Shown here piece by piece: positions 1 to 8,959 of a DNA stretch of 64,000 bases. The DNA is taken from assembly GCA_951799425.1 (NCBI GenBank), contig OX637409.1:19952460-20016459 (forward strand), given 5' to 3'. Under the pieces are notes generated by a model, which did no database searches, was not told the DNA's origin, and worked only from the letters and a program-made list of their open reading frames with translations. The translations under genes and the position numbers were made by a program. Numbering within the stretch: the stretch's first letter is position 1; each line of letters starts with the position of its first letter. Origin of the DNA: Ilex aquifolium. Lineage: Eukaryota; Streptophyta; Magnoliopsida; Aquifoliales; Aquifoliaceae.

Positions 1-510
1 AACGATAAGCTTCAAAGCTTATAAATGCAAGATGAGCTCTTCAGCTCATAAACAAACGATAAGCTTCAAAGCTTATAAATGCAAGATGAGCTCTTCAGCT
101 CATAAACAAACGATAAGCTTCAAAGCTTATAAATGCAAGATGAGCTCTTCAGCTCATAAACAAACGATAAGCTTCAAAGCTTATAAATGCAAGATGAGCT
201 CTTCAGCTCATAAACAAACGATAAGCTTCAAAGCTTATAAATGCAAGATGAGCTCTTCAGCTCATAAACAAAAGATAAGCTTCAAAGCTTATAAATGCAA
301 GATGAGCTCTTCAGCTCATAAACAAAAGATAAGCTTCAAAGCTTATAAATGCAAGATGAGCTCTTCAGCTCATAAACAAAAGATAAGCTTCAAAGCTCAT
401 AAAAACCCGATGAGCTCTTCAGCCCATAACAAAAAGAATGGGCTCTTCAGCTCATAACTACAGGATAAGCCTCAAAGGCTTATAAACAAAAGACGAGCTC
501 TTCAGCTCGT
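1..510 (+). repeat. 54-bp tandem repeat array made of two 27-bp hairpin halves
   Basis: About seven near-identical 54-bp units run from the window edge to about 390, then decayed units to 510. Each unit has two related 27-bp halves. One half begins ATGAGCTCTTCAGCTCAT and the other ATAAGCTTCAAAGCTTAT; each is a 7-8 bp stem with a tiny loop, followed by a 9-nt A-rich spacer. Decayed units at 465-483 and 493-510 carry paired changes that keep the stem. Because 54 is divisible by 3 the array is an open frame of 18-aa repeats, but nothing indicates that it is translated. Confidence 0.92.
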
Positions 511-512
511 AC

Positions 513-587
513 AAAGTTCAAGGCTGAACGCTTCTTGGAGACACCAACAGTCAAGTTCAAGGCTGAACGCTTCTTGGAGACACCAAT
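513..587 (+). repeat. Two-copy 39-bp direct repeat with a short hairpin
   Basis: The segment starting near 513 recurs 39 bp later, near 552. Each copy contains GTTCAAGGCTGAAC (516-529 and 555-568), a 5-bp stem around a 4-nt loop. It follows the 54-bp hairpin array directly and repeats the same design on another sequence. Confidence 0.8.
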
Positions 588-899
588 GGTCCTCCCCCCA
601 GGACCAGATACCCTTGTGCACTGCCTACACACCCAAAGACCTCGAAAGGTCCAGAACAACAGAGAACACCTATGAGGTCAGATGAGAAGTAAGGTCAGAG
701 CAGACATGATCTTCTGTTTTCCATCTACGTTCGTGTTTCGAACGAGAAGAGTAAGCTGAAATAACCTAACAGAATTCGAGATGAATGAAAAGTCTGGCAT
801 TCGAAATATCCGACAGTACAAATATTCAGACAAATACAAAAAGAGTCATAGTCTGATATCGCTTAAGAAAAGAAAGAACGATACAAGGAAACAAAGATC

Positions 900-1283
900 C
901 TAGTCTTTCTTAAGTTCAGTTTTCAGCTCAGCAATCTCTCCCTTCAGGCTAGCATTCTCTTTCTTCAGCTCATCCCTTTCCTGCTCAGCCTTTTGAAGCG
1001 AGTTAAGGAGCTTCTGACCAATAGAGGTAAGGAAGATGGTGGACAGAGAGTCAGGAGAAGGGGAATCGTCCCTTTTACGCTTCCTCGAACTCGTGACGGT
1101 GTTTCCATCCTTGTCAGAATCCCCATCCTCATCAGAATCAGAGAAAGAGGTCCAGGAAGAGTAAGGAATAGTGGAAAACTCAAACTCAGTAGCCTCAGCC
1201 CCAAGCAAATAGAGGTTTGCGCTCGTCATCAGCTCGGAATAAGTCTTAGACTCCACAAGCAACAACTCGTTGATATTCACCAT
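900..1283 (-). CDS. Antisense ORF in the retroelement: acidic linker and C-terminal coiled coil
   Basis: A 127-aa reading frame on the strand opposite to the retroelement. The middle is acidic (a run of D, E and S near residues 50-60) with a basic KRKR patch. The last ~40 residues are a heptad-like coiled coil rich in E, K and L. It lies 45 bp downstream of the 1329-1988 frame on the same strand, and the sequence before it ends in a pyrimidine-rich stretch plus AG, so the two may be exons of one antisense transcription unit. Function unknown. Confidence 0.5.
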   Translation of the reverse strand: MVNINELLLVESKTYSELMTSANLYLLGAEATEFEFSTIPYSSWTSFSDSDEDGDSDKDGNTVTSSRKRKRDDSPSPDSLSTIFLTSIGQKLLNSLQKAEQERDELKKENASLKGEIAELKTELKKD

Positions 1284-1328
1284 CCCTGGTAAATCCAGGT
1301 CAGGTGGACCTACACAGCAAGGGCATAA

Positions 1329-1988
1329 TCAGAGCATATTTTTAAAAGGAAAGTACTCAAAAGAGCCATGATCGAGCTTACCAATACGAGAGAAGCTCTT
1401 CCAGGACCGAGGAATCCTGGCTTTACGACAGCGATCCTCAGGAGACCTCCAAGCCTCTCCAGAAGCGAAGAAGAAACGCTCAGACCACCCTTCAGGGTTG
1501 GAGGGAAGATCTAGAACCAGAGGGCGTAAATTGAAATCCCTCCAACGGAAGAAACTGAAGCAGGGGGCATCATCTTCCTCAATCTCAAAGAAATACAGGA
1601 ACTCAGAGACAAAGGGGAACCTGCCAAGAGCATGCAAGCGGCAGAACAAGAAAAAGCTTATCATAGCAGCCCATCCTCGTGGAGAGAGGCGAGAAGGGCA
1701 CAGGCCATAATAGGCAAGAACTCGCCCAATGGCCGGATGAATGGGAAGGCGAAGTCCCATGCCCATAGCACCTTCGAAGAAACAGACCTCCCCTCGGGGG
1801 AGGTAATTGCAAGGCTCGTCGGAGGAAGAGACTCGCAAAGGCAAATCAAGATCAGGAAAAAATCGTTTCTTGATGTCCACTAAATCAGAAGATTCAAGTA
1901 TTGAGGGGGACAAATAGCGACGATGCCACTTCCATTTGATTCCAGAGGAGGATCGTTCATGGAACAGAGAAGAAGCAGAGGCAGCCAT
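1329..1988 (-). CDS. Antisense ORF in the retroelement: PF04195-like 'putative gypsy type transposon' domain, copy 1
   Basis: 219 aa on the minus strand. Residues ~75-160 (GMGLRLPIHPAIGRVLAYYG, then LSPRGWAAMISFFLFCRLHA) align by eye with the same region of the 4838-5662 frame (NGLRFPVHPFIKAVLQHFHV, then ISPNFYGVMVGLLVIFKKHK). The spacing of hydrophobic residues is also shared, including the FFF near the end. The family is common in plant gypsy elements and has no established biochemical role. A 19-bp repeat block and a minus-strand TATA-like site (2277-2283) lie upstream. Confidence 0.6.
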   Translation of the reverse strand: MAASASSLFHERSSSGIKWKWHRRYLSPSILESSDLVDIKKRFFPDLDLPLRVSSSDEPCNYLPRGEVCFFEGAMGMGLRLPIHPAIGRVLAYYGLCPSRLSPRGWAAMISFFLFCRLHALGRFPFVSEFLYFFEIEEDDAPCFSFFRWRDFNLRPLVLDLPSNPEGWSERFFFASGEAWRSPEDRCRKARIPRSWKSFSRIGKLDHGSFEYFPFKNML

Positions 1989-2134
1989 CGAAAGCGCTGG
2001 TAAGGAAAAAGACGCAAGAAATCAAGAAGAAAGTCAAGAATATGTCACACACTTGGGTGCTTTTCAGGAAACAAAGAGCCAAAAAATAGGGAATCAGGTC
2101 ACCTGTTTGGTTTCCTAATCAATGAAGGTAGGGA

Positions 2135-2210
2135 CGGTTGTGGAAAGTAGTAGCGGTTATGGAAAGGGGCTACGGTTATGGAAAGTGGTTGCGGTTATGG
2201 AAAGGGGAAA
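2135..2210. repeat. Four 19-bp repeats each with a CGGTTA/CGGTTG core
   Basis: Units start at 2135, 2154, 2173 and 2192, each reading CGGTT(A/G)TGGAAAG plus a variable tail; one more CGGTTATA follows at 2218. CNGTTR is the classic plant MYB-binding core. The block lies 147-222 bp upstream of the antisense ORF that starts at 1988 and about 70 bp beyond its TATA-like site as seen from that gene. Confidence 0.7.
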
Positions 2211-2276
2211 GACGTGACGGTTATAGGAAGATGTTGAGAGAAAAACGCGGGAAAAGAAATCAGATACTACCCCCCT

Positions 2277-2283
2277 CCTTATA
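2277..2283 (-). promoter_or_regulatory. Candidate TATA box for the antisense ORF at 1988
   Basis: The minus strand reads TATAAGG here, followed by a purine-rich stretch; it lies about 290 bp before the first ATG of the 1329-1988 frame. TATA-like motifs are common in AT-rich plant DNA, so this is only a candidate. Confidence 0.3.
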
Positions 2284-2461
2284 TTGCATTCAAAACAACG
2301 AGGAAACATTCTGACCCCGTCAAGCCACATATCCTCCGTATTTGAGCCTAGCCCTGTCGAAAAAGCACTCCTTAAAGCAAGGCAGGGGAAAAGAAATATG
2401 AAGAGTAGAAGAAAGTATTCTCTTCTCAGAAAATAAGAGCAATGAAATTTGTTATCCTTCT

Positions 2462-2462
<1 letters not shown>

Positions 2463-2493
<31 letters not shown>
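2463..2493 (+). repeat. 31-bp poly-A tract
   Basis: Uninterrupted run of 31 A within the retroelement internal region, between the two antisense ORF clusters. It may mark the tail of a small retroposed insertion or a slippage tract; no target duplication was recognised. Confidence 0.85.
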
Positions 2494-2498
<5 letters not shown>

Positions 2499-3011
2499 GA
2501 GTTCAGACAGCAGAGCCAAAAAGCTCAGTAAGAGCTTTTATGGTTCATAGGAAGAATTGTACAGCTCGGGAAGAACTCACAGCCTAACATACTCGAGCTA
2601 TATAGCTCAGGAGGAGCACGCCAGTTCAGAATACCAAGTCAAACAGCTCAGAACAAAGAAGAAGAGGGAAGGGATCCCCAAGATACTCTTTACCGAACTC
2701 AAAAACACAGGAAAATCAGTTGAGCATAACACCAAGTCTCCCTTACTATTCAATCTAGTATTTTTGCTTCAAGAAGTGCACGGCCCCACTCAAAGCAAAA
2801 GGGGGCAGGGGAATATATACTGAGCAAATAAAGCAAAGCAGGTAAGTGAGCAGTTGAAGTCCAAATTAAAAATCAGAGATATGTATACGCATATGGATGC
2901 TAAACCAACAAAAGAAAAGAAAGATAAGGTTCACAAAGTAACACGAGGACCAAGCCCAAATTAGGGGTACATCTCAAAAATCCTTTACAAAGAAATTACA
3001 ATTAAAAAGAT

Positions 3012-3836
3012 CTAAGTTCCTGAAGGAGGAGTAATTGGGGAATCTCGCAGCTCAGCAGAAGGGCCTTCAGCAATAGGAGCTAGGGGAGAGCTTCCAGGAA
3101 TGTCTTGGGACCCCGCTTCCGTTGATTCAGGATTTTGGGCAAGGGTTTCAGACACCAAGTTTGCAGAAATTGGTGCAACAGCAGGATCTACACCAATGAG
3201 CTCAGGGATCGCTGTTGAAGGCTCAGGAAGCACGACAAGAGCTCTAGAGGTCCCAGGGGCAGGTATGTCCTGACTCGAAGCAGCAGCGGGGGAAACTGAG
3301 GCATCCTCCTCGTTATCAGAGCTAGACTCCTCCAATTCTTCTGTGGTAGGGGTAGAAAAATTGAAGTTAAGGTCTGGAAAAGTTTTGATAGCCTTGCGCC
3401 TGAAAGCAAGCCATCCGGTAGCCCACAGGGTGATGGCCTCGTCTCTCAGCTCGGCGATCTCTTTGTCCTTCTGTTGGACCAAACTTTTCTGCTCCTCGAG
3501 CTCCTCACAGAGTTTGCCGTTAGCCTCGCTGAGGGTAAGATAGTCTTGATTGGCCTGGATGAGCTCTTTCTTGGCATCGAAGGCCTCCTGGTTAGCCTTG
3601 GACCACGCCTCGACCTTAACCTGCAGGTCTTCCTTAACCAACTTCAGCTCATCCCGAGCCTTCTTCTCCCCCTCCTCAGCTCTGACCTTGACTGTCAACG
3701 TATGCTTGAGATCAGAAGCTTGCTTCATCGTCTGCTCGTTGAGGCCCTCCATTTGTACTTTGAGGCTCTCCACCCGAGCCCTGAGGTCTTCATTCTCGAG
3801 AGACAGTTCAGAAACCTTGGTCTTAAACTTCTTCAA
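3012..3836 (-). CDS. Antisense ORF in the retroelement: long coiled coil with Ser/Pro/Ala-rich tail
   Basis: 274 aa on the minus strand. Residues 1-135 are almost continuous coiled coil (E, K, L, Q-rich heptads) and residues ~165-274 are an acidic, P/S/A-rich low-complexity tail. It follows the 3919-5067 frame on the same strand. Coiled coils next to the PF04195-type domain are usual in these plant ORFs. Function unknown. Confidence 0.5.
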   Translation of the reverse strand: MKKFKTKVSELSLENEDLRARVESLKVQMEGLNEQTMKQASDLKHTLTVKVRAEEGEKKARDELKLVKEDLQVKVEAWSKANQEAFDAKKELIQANQDYLTLSEANGKLCEELEEQKSLVQQKDKEIAELRDEAITLWATGWLAFRRKAIKTFPDLNFNFSTPTTEELEESSSDNEEDASVSPAAASSQDIPAPGTSRALVVLPEPSTAIPELIGVDPAVAPISANLVSETLAQNPESTEAGSQDIPGSSPLAPIAEGPSAELRDSPITPPSGT

Positions 3837-3918
3837 GACCTGAAAAGAGCTCTCTTGGGACCTAACCCGATGCAGCAGACCTTTTACATGGAGGGCAGCC
3901 TAAGAGAATAAGGAAAGC

Positions 3919-4782
3919 TCAGCAGGTTGCAACAGACCATGAAACTAGAATGGACAAACAAAGAAGGGAATTAGCACTTACAGCGGCTGCTCCTTGAAGA
4001 GCTGAGTCGATGGACTCCTCCAGTGGCATGGAAGCGGCCTTCAAGACATCAGCCTCAGAAAATATAGAAGACAGAGCTCCCGCAGCAAGATCCATGTTGT
4101 CGAAAAAGGAGTCCTCATCTTCCTCCGCAGATTTTCTCTCTTTCTCAATCACCTTCCCAGAAGCGCTGTATTTGAAACTCTCGGGCTGAAGGTCGGGAAC
4201 CAATTTCAAAGCCTCCTCGACCTCAGAAGAAGAAGGGGAAGCTTGACCCCCCTCTTGAGCAGACGTCAACCTAGAAGGGGCCACTGGAGGAGAAAAGGCG
4301 GTTGCAGTTTGTGGAGTCCCAGAGGAGGAGAGTGGAGCCTTACTTGGAACCTGTCCCTCCGCTGCAGAGGGGGAGGAAGATACCTCCAATCTGGGGATTT
4401 TGGCCCGGGTACCTGGACCACTCCCAGTACTAGCCCGGGCCTTGCGCTTGCTAGATCTACCACCTCTCATTAGCTCATCCACCTTGGCCTGGATCTCTTC
4501 TGGGGTAGATTTCATGGTAGAAGGACCCGGAAGATCTGGAAGAAATAGGATAAGGTAAAGGAAAAGAGAAGAGAAGGGAAAATGATGAAGAAAGGAAAAG
4601 TTGAAATTACCTTCGTCAGCCCCTAAAACAGATAATGGGATCGCTAAAGTCGCCACAGGAAGACTCAGACCTAGCTGTACTAGGTTCCTTGACTCAATCA
4701 AGTCGGCGTACTTCTCTGGCTTGATCTTTTCCAACTTGGCTAGCACCTTTTTGTCCTCAGGACTGAGCTCGTAGCGTTCACC
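3919..4782 (-). CDS. Antisense ORF block in the retroelement: basic/Ser-Pro-rich linker region
   Basis: Minus-strand open frame, clearest from about 4782 down to 3919. It begins with a charged helical stretch (YELSPEDKKVLAKLEKIKPE) after a CT-rich, AG-ended stretch that looks like a splice acceptor. It continues with a basic KRKARA patch (around 4440) and a low-complexity S/P/A-rich part. It sits between the PF04195-type frame and the coiled-coil frame. Exon boundaries are inferred from local GT/AG signals only. Confidence 0.4.
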   Translation of the reverse strand, partial: GERYELSPEDKKVLAKLEKIKPEKYADLIESRNLVQLGLSLPVATLAIPLSVLGADEGNFNFSFLHHFPFSSLFLYLILFLPDLPGPSTMKSTPEEIQAKVDELMRGGRSSKRKARASTGSGPGTRAKIPRLEVSSSPSAAEGQVPSKAPLSSSGTPQTATAFSPPVAPSRLTSAQEGGQASPSSSEVEEALKLVPDLQPESFKYSASGKVIEKERKSAEEDEDSFFDNMDLAAGALSSIFSEADVLKAASMPLEESIDSALQGAAAVSANSLLCLSILVSWSVATC

Positions 4783-4837
4783 TGAGAGAAAGAAAGTAGG
4801 CAAGTGAGAAAAAGGTGAGGGGCCGGCGAATGTCAGA

Positions 4838-5662
4838 TCAGAGCTCGGACTTAAGTAAGGACTCACGTAAATTATCTGGTTCAGCCCAGGCCGTAGGAAT
4901 ACCGAGTGTGTCTGTTTTATCAGCAGGGTTGTACTCCCAATTGGCGCCCCCGACAAAGAAGAAATGTTCCTTCCAGTGTTTATGGGAGGTCGGAATATCA
5001 GAGATGAGCTGCCTAATGCTGGCACGCTTGGAGGCGTACAAGAAGCCTCCGGAGGTCGGTTTAACATTGAAGAGCTCTAAGAACAAAGGAATGCTAGGAA
5101 TCCCAAGTTTATGCTTCTTAAATATGACTAACAGACCAACCATGACGCCATAGAAGTTGGGGGAAATCTGGGAAGGGCACACATGAAAATGCTGCAGAAC
5201 GGCCTTGATGAAGGGGTGCACAGGAAAGCGAAGGCCGTTGTCAAAAACGGCAAGGAAAAAGCAGACCCTATTGTGCACCTTTTCTACATAGTAGACGGAT
5301 TGGTCTGGACACCAGGGTTCGACCCCAGGAGGAAAACCATACCGAACCTTATAGGTTTTCATTAGCCCAGGGGCCTCTTTACTGTACCCCACCGATTCAG
5401 CATGCTTAAAAGCAAGCCCCAAGTACGAGGTTTTTTCCTCAACCCCGACTCCGCTAACCTTGCCCTTGCCTTTGTTGGGCTTGGAGGACACAGGAGAAGG
5501 CTGGGAAGGAGGTCCCTCAGTACCGACCTCGGTTTCTACAACATCCACCCCAGGGAAATTATCTATCTCCTCACCTACCTCCCCTAATTCAGTATCTTCC
5601 TCGGCTGACCTAGACCCTAAAAGTGAAACAGAGGAACGCGTGGCTCCAGAAGAGGCAGACAT
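4838..5662 (-). CDS. Antisense ORF in the retroelement: PF04195 'putative gypsy type transposon' domain, copy 2
   Basis: Minus-strand frame with its likely first ATG at 5662 (MSASSGATRSS); the frame is open further upstream, but that part is not protein-like. Residues ~1-75 are acidic and S/P-rich. The conserved domain follows (RFPVHPFIKAVLQHFHVCPS ... GLLVIFKKHKLGIPSIPLFL ... HWKEHFFFVGGANWEYNP). This is the second, better-preserved member of the pair; copy 1 lies at 1329-1988. Role in the element unknown. Confidence 0.65.
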   Translation of the reverse strand: MSASSGATRSSVSLLGSRSAEEDTELGEVGEEIDNFPGVDVVETEVGTEGPPSQPSPVSSKPNKGKGKVSGVGVEEKTSYLGLAFKHAESVGYSKEAPGLMKTYKVRYGFPPGVEPWCPDQSVYYVEKVHNRVCFFLAVFDNGLRFPVHPFIKAVLQHFHVCPSQISPNFYGVMVGLLVIFKKHKLGIPSIPLFLELFNVKPTSGGFLYASKRASIRQLISDIPTSHKHWKEHFFFVGGANWEYNPADKTDTLGIPTAWAEPDNLRESLLKSEL

Positions 5663-6281
5663 GGTCGGGCAGGAAAAAGGAAGGATAAAAGAGCGATAGA
5701 GAGGGGGAACACTGATCAAACTCTCCCTAATAACCCTAGGGTCAGCACAGTAACTCCCGACTGCAAGGATGTGGATTATAGAGCTCCAATCGACGAAATG
5801 AGGAAGGGGAGCTAAGCAATGGTCGCGATTCCAAAAGTAAAAGAATCGAAAAGCCCAAAAATGCAGCAACCACCTCGAATTCGAGGGATCCAGAGCAAAA
5901 GGAAGAGGAAAAGGGGGGCAAAGGACGTACCTAACTCAGAAATGGCAGCGAACGGAAACCTGGGGCACTATCGGAGGAAGGAGGCGATGCGAGTCTTCTA
6001 AACAAGGGCTGGAAATGCGATTTCAAGCAAGAAAACAGAAGGGTACCACGGTCCGAAGTTGCAGAGAAAATAGGGAGAGCAGTAAAGAAGATGAATAGTG
6101 CGAAGAAGCGGTTTAGATAGCCGTTTTGAGCATTTAAAGCTGGGGAGACGTGGGCTGAGACATGCGCGGGAATCGAGGAAAGTCATGATGACTACAAACC
6201 GTCAGAAATCCTCCAGTCACGTGTTAGCCACGTGCATGTGTAACTCGTCTTGTGCAGGTCATCCCCTGCCTGAGCTAACTC

Positions 6282-6303
6282 AAGGCAAGGGCTGGGGGGC
6301 AAC
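6282..6303 (+). promoter_or_regulatory. Polypurine tract of the gypsy element
   Basis: A purine-rich stretch ending GGGGGGCAAC abuts the LTR start TGATGATACC. This is the usual plus-strand priming site of LTR retrotransposons and fixes the element's orientation as rightward. Confidence 0.7.
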
Positions 6304-7019
6304 TGATGATACCTAAAGTAAACCCCAGATCTGAGCTCAGGAAAAGAGCTCAGTTCGGGAGTTTATGGAGAACTAAGCTGAGCTCATCCAGCAAGGTCTG
6401 AGCTCGCCCAATCGGAACTTATATTCCCAACTAAAGACATGAGCTAAGAAACAATGAGAGGGCAGTAAAAAGGCAGTAGATACCCGAACAGGGGGAGTTA
6501 AGTCAATCCAAGGCAAGAAATCCGCTACCAGCCAGGATCCTATCCTAAAACCAAGGAGAGAATCCCCTAACACAAGGCAGAGAACTCGCCATCCGCGGTC
6601 AGCCATAAGGGGTTTAGGAAAGCCCGAGATTATAGAAGAAGATAGGGACGATCCCTACAATAAAGGAAGTAACCCCGAATTAGAGGTAAGCATGAGGCTA
6701 TAAAGAGGAGGGGCAGCTTCCATTGAGAGGGGGAAAAAAACTTGAAACCCTAATACCTTGAGAATTCTGTTGTAACTTATTGAATTAGATCAATAAAGAG
6801 ACAGGAGCAAGAGCCTCCATTAGAGAGTGGACTAGCCGAGCTCATCAGCCGGTGAACCACTATATTTCTATTGTATTTCACACATTACACACGACTAATT
6901 AGAGCTTTCATTCCCCACTTCACGAGCCTTGTAGCTCAGATGCCATATTAGTCCCCATGCAAACTGCTCACGCCAATTAATTTGGTCCTATAGCTCGTAT
7001 CCGAAGGTTTACGCCATCA
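6304..7019 (+). repeat. 3' LTR of the gypsy element
   Basis: 716 bp with terminal TGATG...CATCA inverted ends. It contains a TATAAAG box (6699-6705) and an AATAAA signal (6792-6797), both rightward, and several GAGCTC-type motifs in U3. The 5' partner LTR lies outside the window, so neither target duplication nor age can be measured. The right boundary is inferred from the CATCA terminus. Confidence 0.7.
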
Positions 7020-7587
7020 AAAACATTTAATAAACTTATTAGGCTTACTTTTAGGTTTATAAAAATTATAAGGAGTCAAACTGTAATGGACACAATATAA
7101 TCTATCTTTAATTGGGGTAATTTAGTCGTTTAATAGATTATGTTAATTCCATAATTAATAAGGGGTTTAAGGGTAATATTTTAAATTTGAGCGGTCTAAG
7201 TGTTATACGTCTATAAACTTCAAGGGATTTGAGTGTAATTTATTAATTGATATACAAACGGATTGGCGACAGGGGCCTAAGTATTATGCTCGTGCAAACT
7301 TCAGGGGGTTTGTGTATAATATTCTAAATGTTAGGGGTCAAAGTGATTAAGTGACAAATTTCAAGAAATTTAAGTGTTCCCATCCATATATATAAAACAA
7401 TCAATTTCTTGGGAATAAGGCTTGAGAAGTTTTTCCTCATTTTTAAGAATTTTGAATTATTAAATTTCTCATCTTTCAATCATATTCTACCAAGTGCCTC
7501 AAATAATTATCCTAAATAACTATTCATATAAAAACCTTTGTGGAATCGGTTGCACATTATCAAAACCGTTAAAATAAAAAAAGAATA

Positions 7588-7761
7588 AATTCTTTACAGT
7601 CAGCCTGTAAATTAACCAATTGTTTACAGGCAGCCAATCAAAATTTGATACCTACACAAACTTATTGGGAATCCTCAACATTAGTTTGTGTGTTTGTGCA
7701 ATTATCAAATTTTGATTGACTGCTTGTAAACAATTAATTTACAGGCTGACTGTAAAGAATT
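7588..7761. mobile_element. 174-bp foldback MITE
   Basis: The two halves are almost perfect reverse complements for more than 60 bp, starting AATTCTTTACAGTCAGCCTG and ending with its complement. It is flanked by TA at 7586-7587 and 7762-7763, which suggests a Tc1/mariner-type TA target. It sits inside an older repeat that continues at 7764. Confidence 0.85.
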
Positions 7762-7763
7762 TA

Positions 7764-7935
7764 GTATAGACCTCTCGAATAGAGAAATTCAAATTTAATT
7801 GAGGATAAATCCTAATTTATAATAAAATAAAATATGACAATTAGATCTTTAAAAGATGATGAAATCTTATCATTAAAGATATGGATATGCATTTGAGTCT
7901 CTCTTGATTTGAGTGAAAAAAATGAGTCTCACTTG
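7764..7935 (+). repeat. Diverged copy of the repeat family at 29862-30230, interrupted by the 174-bp MITE
   Basis: Shares a long run of similarity with 29940-30120, including the start ACCTCTC(G/T)AAT(A/G)GAGAA, an internal AGATCTTTAAAAGAT, and ATTAA(A/G)GAT followed by TTGAGT. The part left of the MITE (about 7568-7586) also matches. No coding content. Confidence 0.6.
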
Positions 7936-8026
7936 ATTTGATAGTTATCAAAACCCTTCTATTTTAATTTTATCCTTTACTTTTAGTTATCAAAACCCTT
8001 CTATTTTTTACTTGTATCACAACACC

Positions 8027-8134
8027 GATGGCACAGTGGAGGCTTTTCAATTGTCATTTGTTCCCTTGATCAACTACGGTGATGACACAATGGAGGCTTT
8101 CTTAATTGTCATTTGTTCCATTGCTCAACTACGG
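8027..8134 (+). repeat. Two-copy 54-bp tandem duplication
   Basis: 8027-8080 and 8081-8134 are about 85% alike, each running from GATGRCACARTGGAGGCTTT to CAACTACGGT. The rest of 7936-8960 is AT-rich and holds nothing else that I recognise apart from a T/A-rich palindrome near 8581-8604. Confidence 0.8.
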
Positions 8135-8959
8135 TAACGGGTTTACTTCTGACCACAACTCCTAATTGTTACTTCGACTAAAGTATTATTTATGTATTGT
8201 AGATTCTATTGAGACATTATCTTTGTGGTTTGGGGTTATTGTATAAATTTAGATTGAATATAACGTAATTAGTTTGCTTAGTAGAGTTTTTTTGCCCTTT
8301 TATTCTCACTTTATCCGTGTTGAAAAATTGTTAGAGCTAAGGATAAATTAAAACACAAGAAGTTGGGGGTATTTATGAATAAAAAAAATACTATTTTTAT
8401 ATCCACTAATACCTTAAGTGACTATATTTTTTAAGACAGTGATAAAATTAGAATAAAATATAGTATTTATGAAGTTTTGGACTTCATTGACATAAAATAT
8501 CAAAAATAAGACTTTAATGATATAAAACAAAAATAATAGGGTTTAATGAATTTTTGTGGAAAAAAATAATACTTATTAGTAATTTTTTTTTTTAAAAAAA
8601 AAAAAGACCACCAAAAACGACAATGACTAGTCAGTAGGAAAGTCATCTTATTGAACATTTGATTATATACAACCTCGTAAACATTACAACCAATCAATCG
8701 ACGGTATTCTATACATTTATATTTTAAATTTCTATTTATCCCCGAACACACAAGAAAAGGTAGAAATGAGCTTCCTAAAGTTAGAGTGAGGAAGAAATCT
8801 TAGCCATCAGTGACCGTAAAACCATTCCACTTTCTACTCTTGACTTTTTAGTAACCTTAACACTTGATCTTTTTCTTGATTTATCCGTTTAAGATCGTCA
8901 CAAACATACAGGGTCCCCAAGTTATCCAAAATTGTCCTCCCAGCTCCCTTTTATTGATG

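Larger units (their letters stand above)
1..7019 (+). mobile_element. 3' portion of a Ty3/gypsy LTR retrotransposon, Tat-like, running off the left edge
   Basis: Seen: a G-rich polypurine tract (6282-6303) lies directly before a TG...CA-bounded LTR (6304-7019) whose TATA and AATAAA signals read rightward, so the element is on the + strand. To its left lie a tandem array (1-510) and ORFs on the minus strand with the plant 'putative gypsy type transposon' domain (PF04195 type). Established: Tat-lineage elements carry extra ORFs, some antisense, between pol and the 3' LTR, and often have tandem repeats there. Gag-pol and the 5' LTR would lie left of position 1, so completeness and LTR divergence (age) cannot be judged. 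Lineage assignment is inference. Confidence 0.75.

Noticed and set aside
32-457. 141-aa ORF of 18-residue repeats (MSSSAHKQTISFKAYKCK)
   Set aside because: It exists only because the 54-bp tandem repeat is divisible by 3 and stop-free; the conserved feature is the DNA hairpin, and diverged units do not protect the peptide.
1-510. CRISPR-like regular repeats
   Set aside because: The units are head-to-tail with no unique spacers and the host is a plant; this is a minisatellite.
3343-3911. Plus-strand ORFs over the antisense coiled-coil frame
   Set aside because: Shadows of the minus-strand coiled-coil coding region; Leu/Ser-rich with no recognisable domain.
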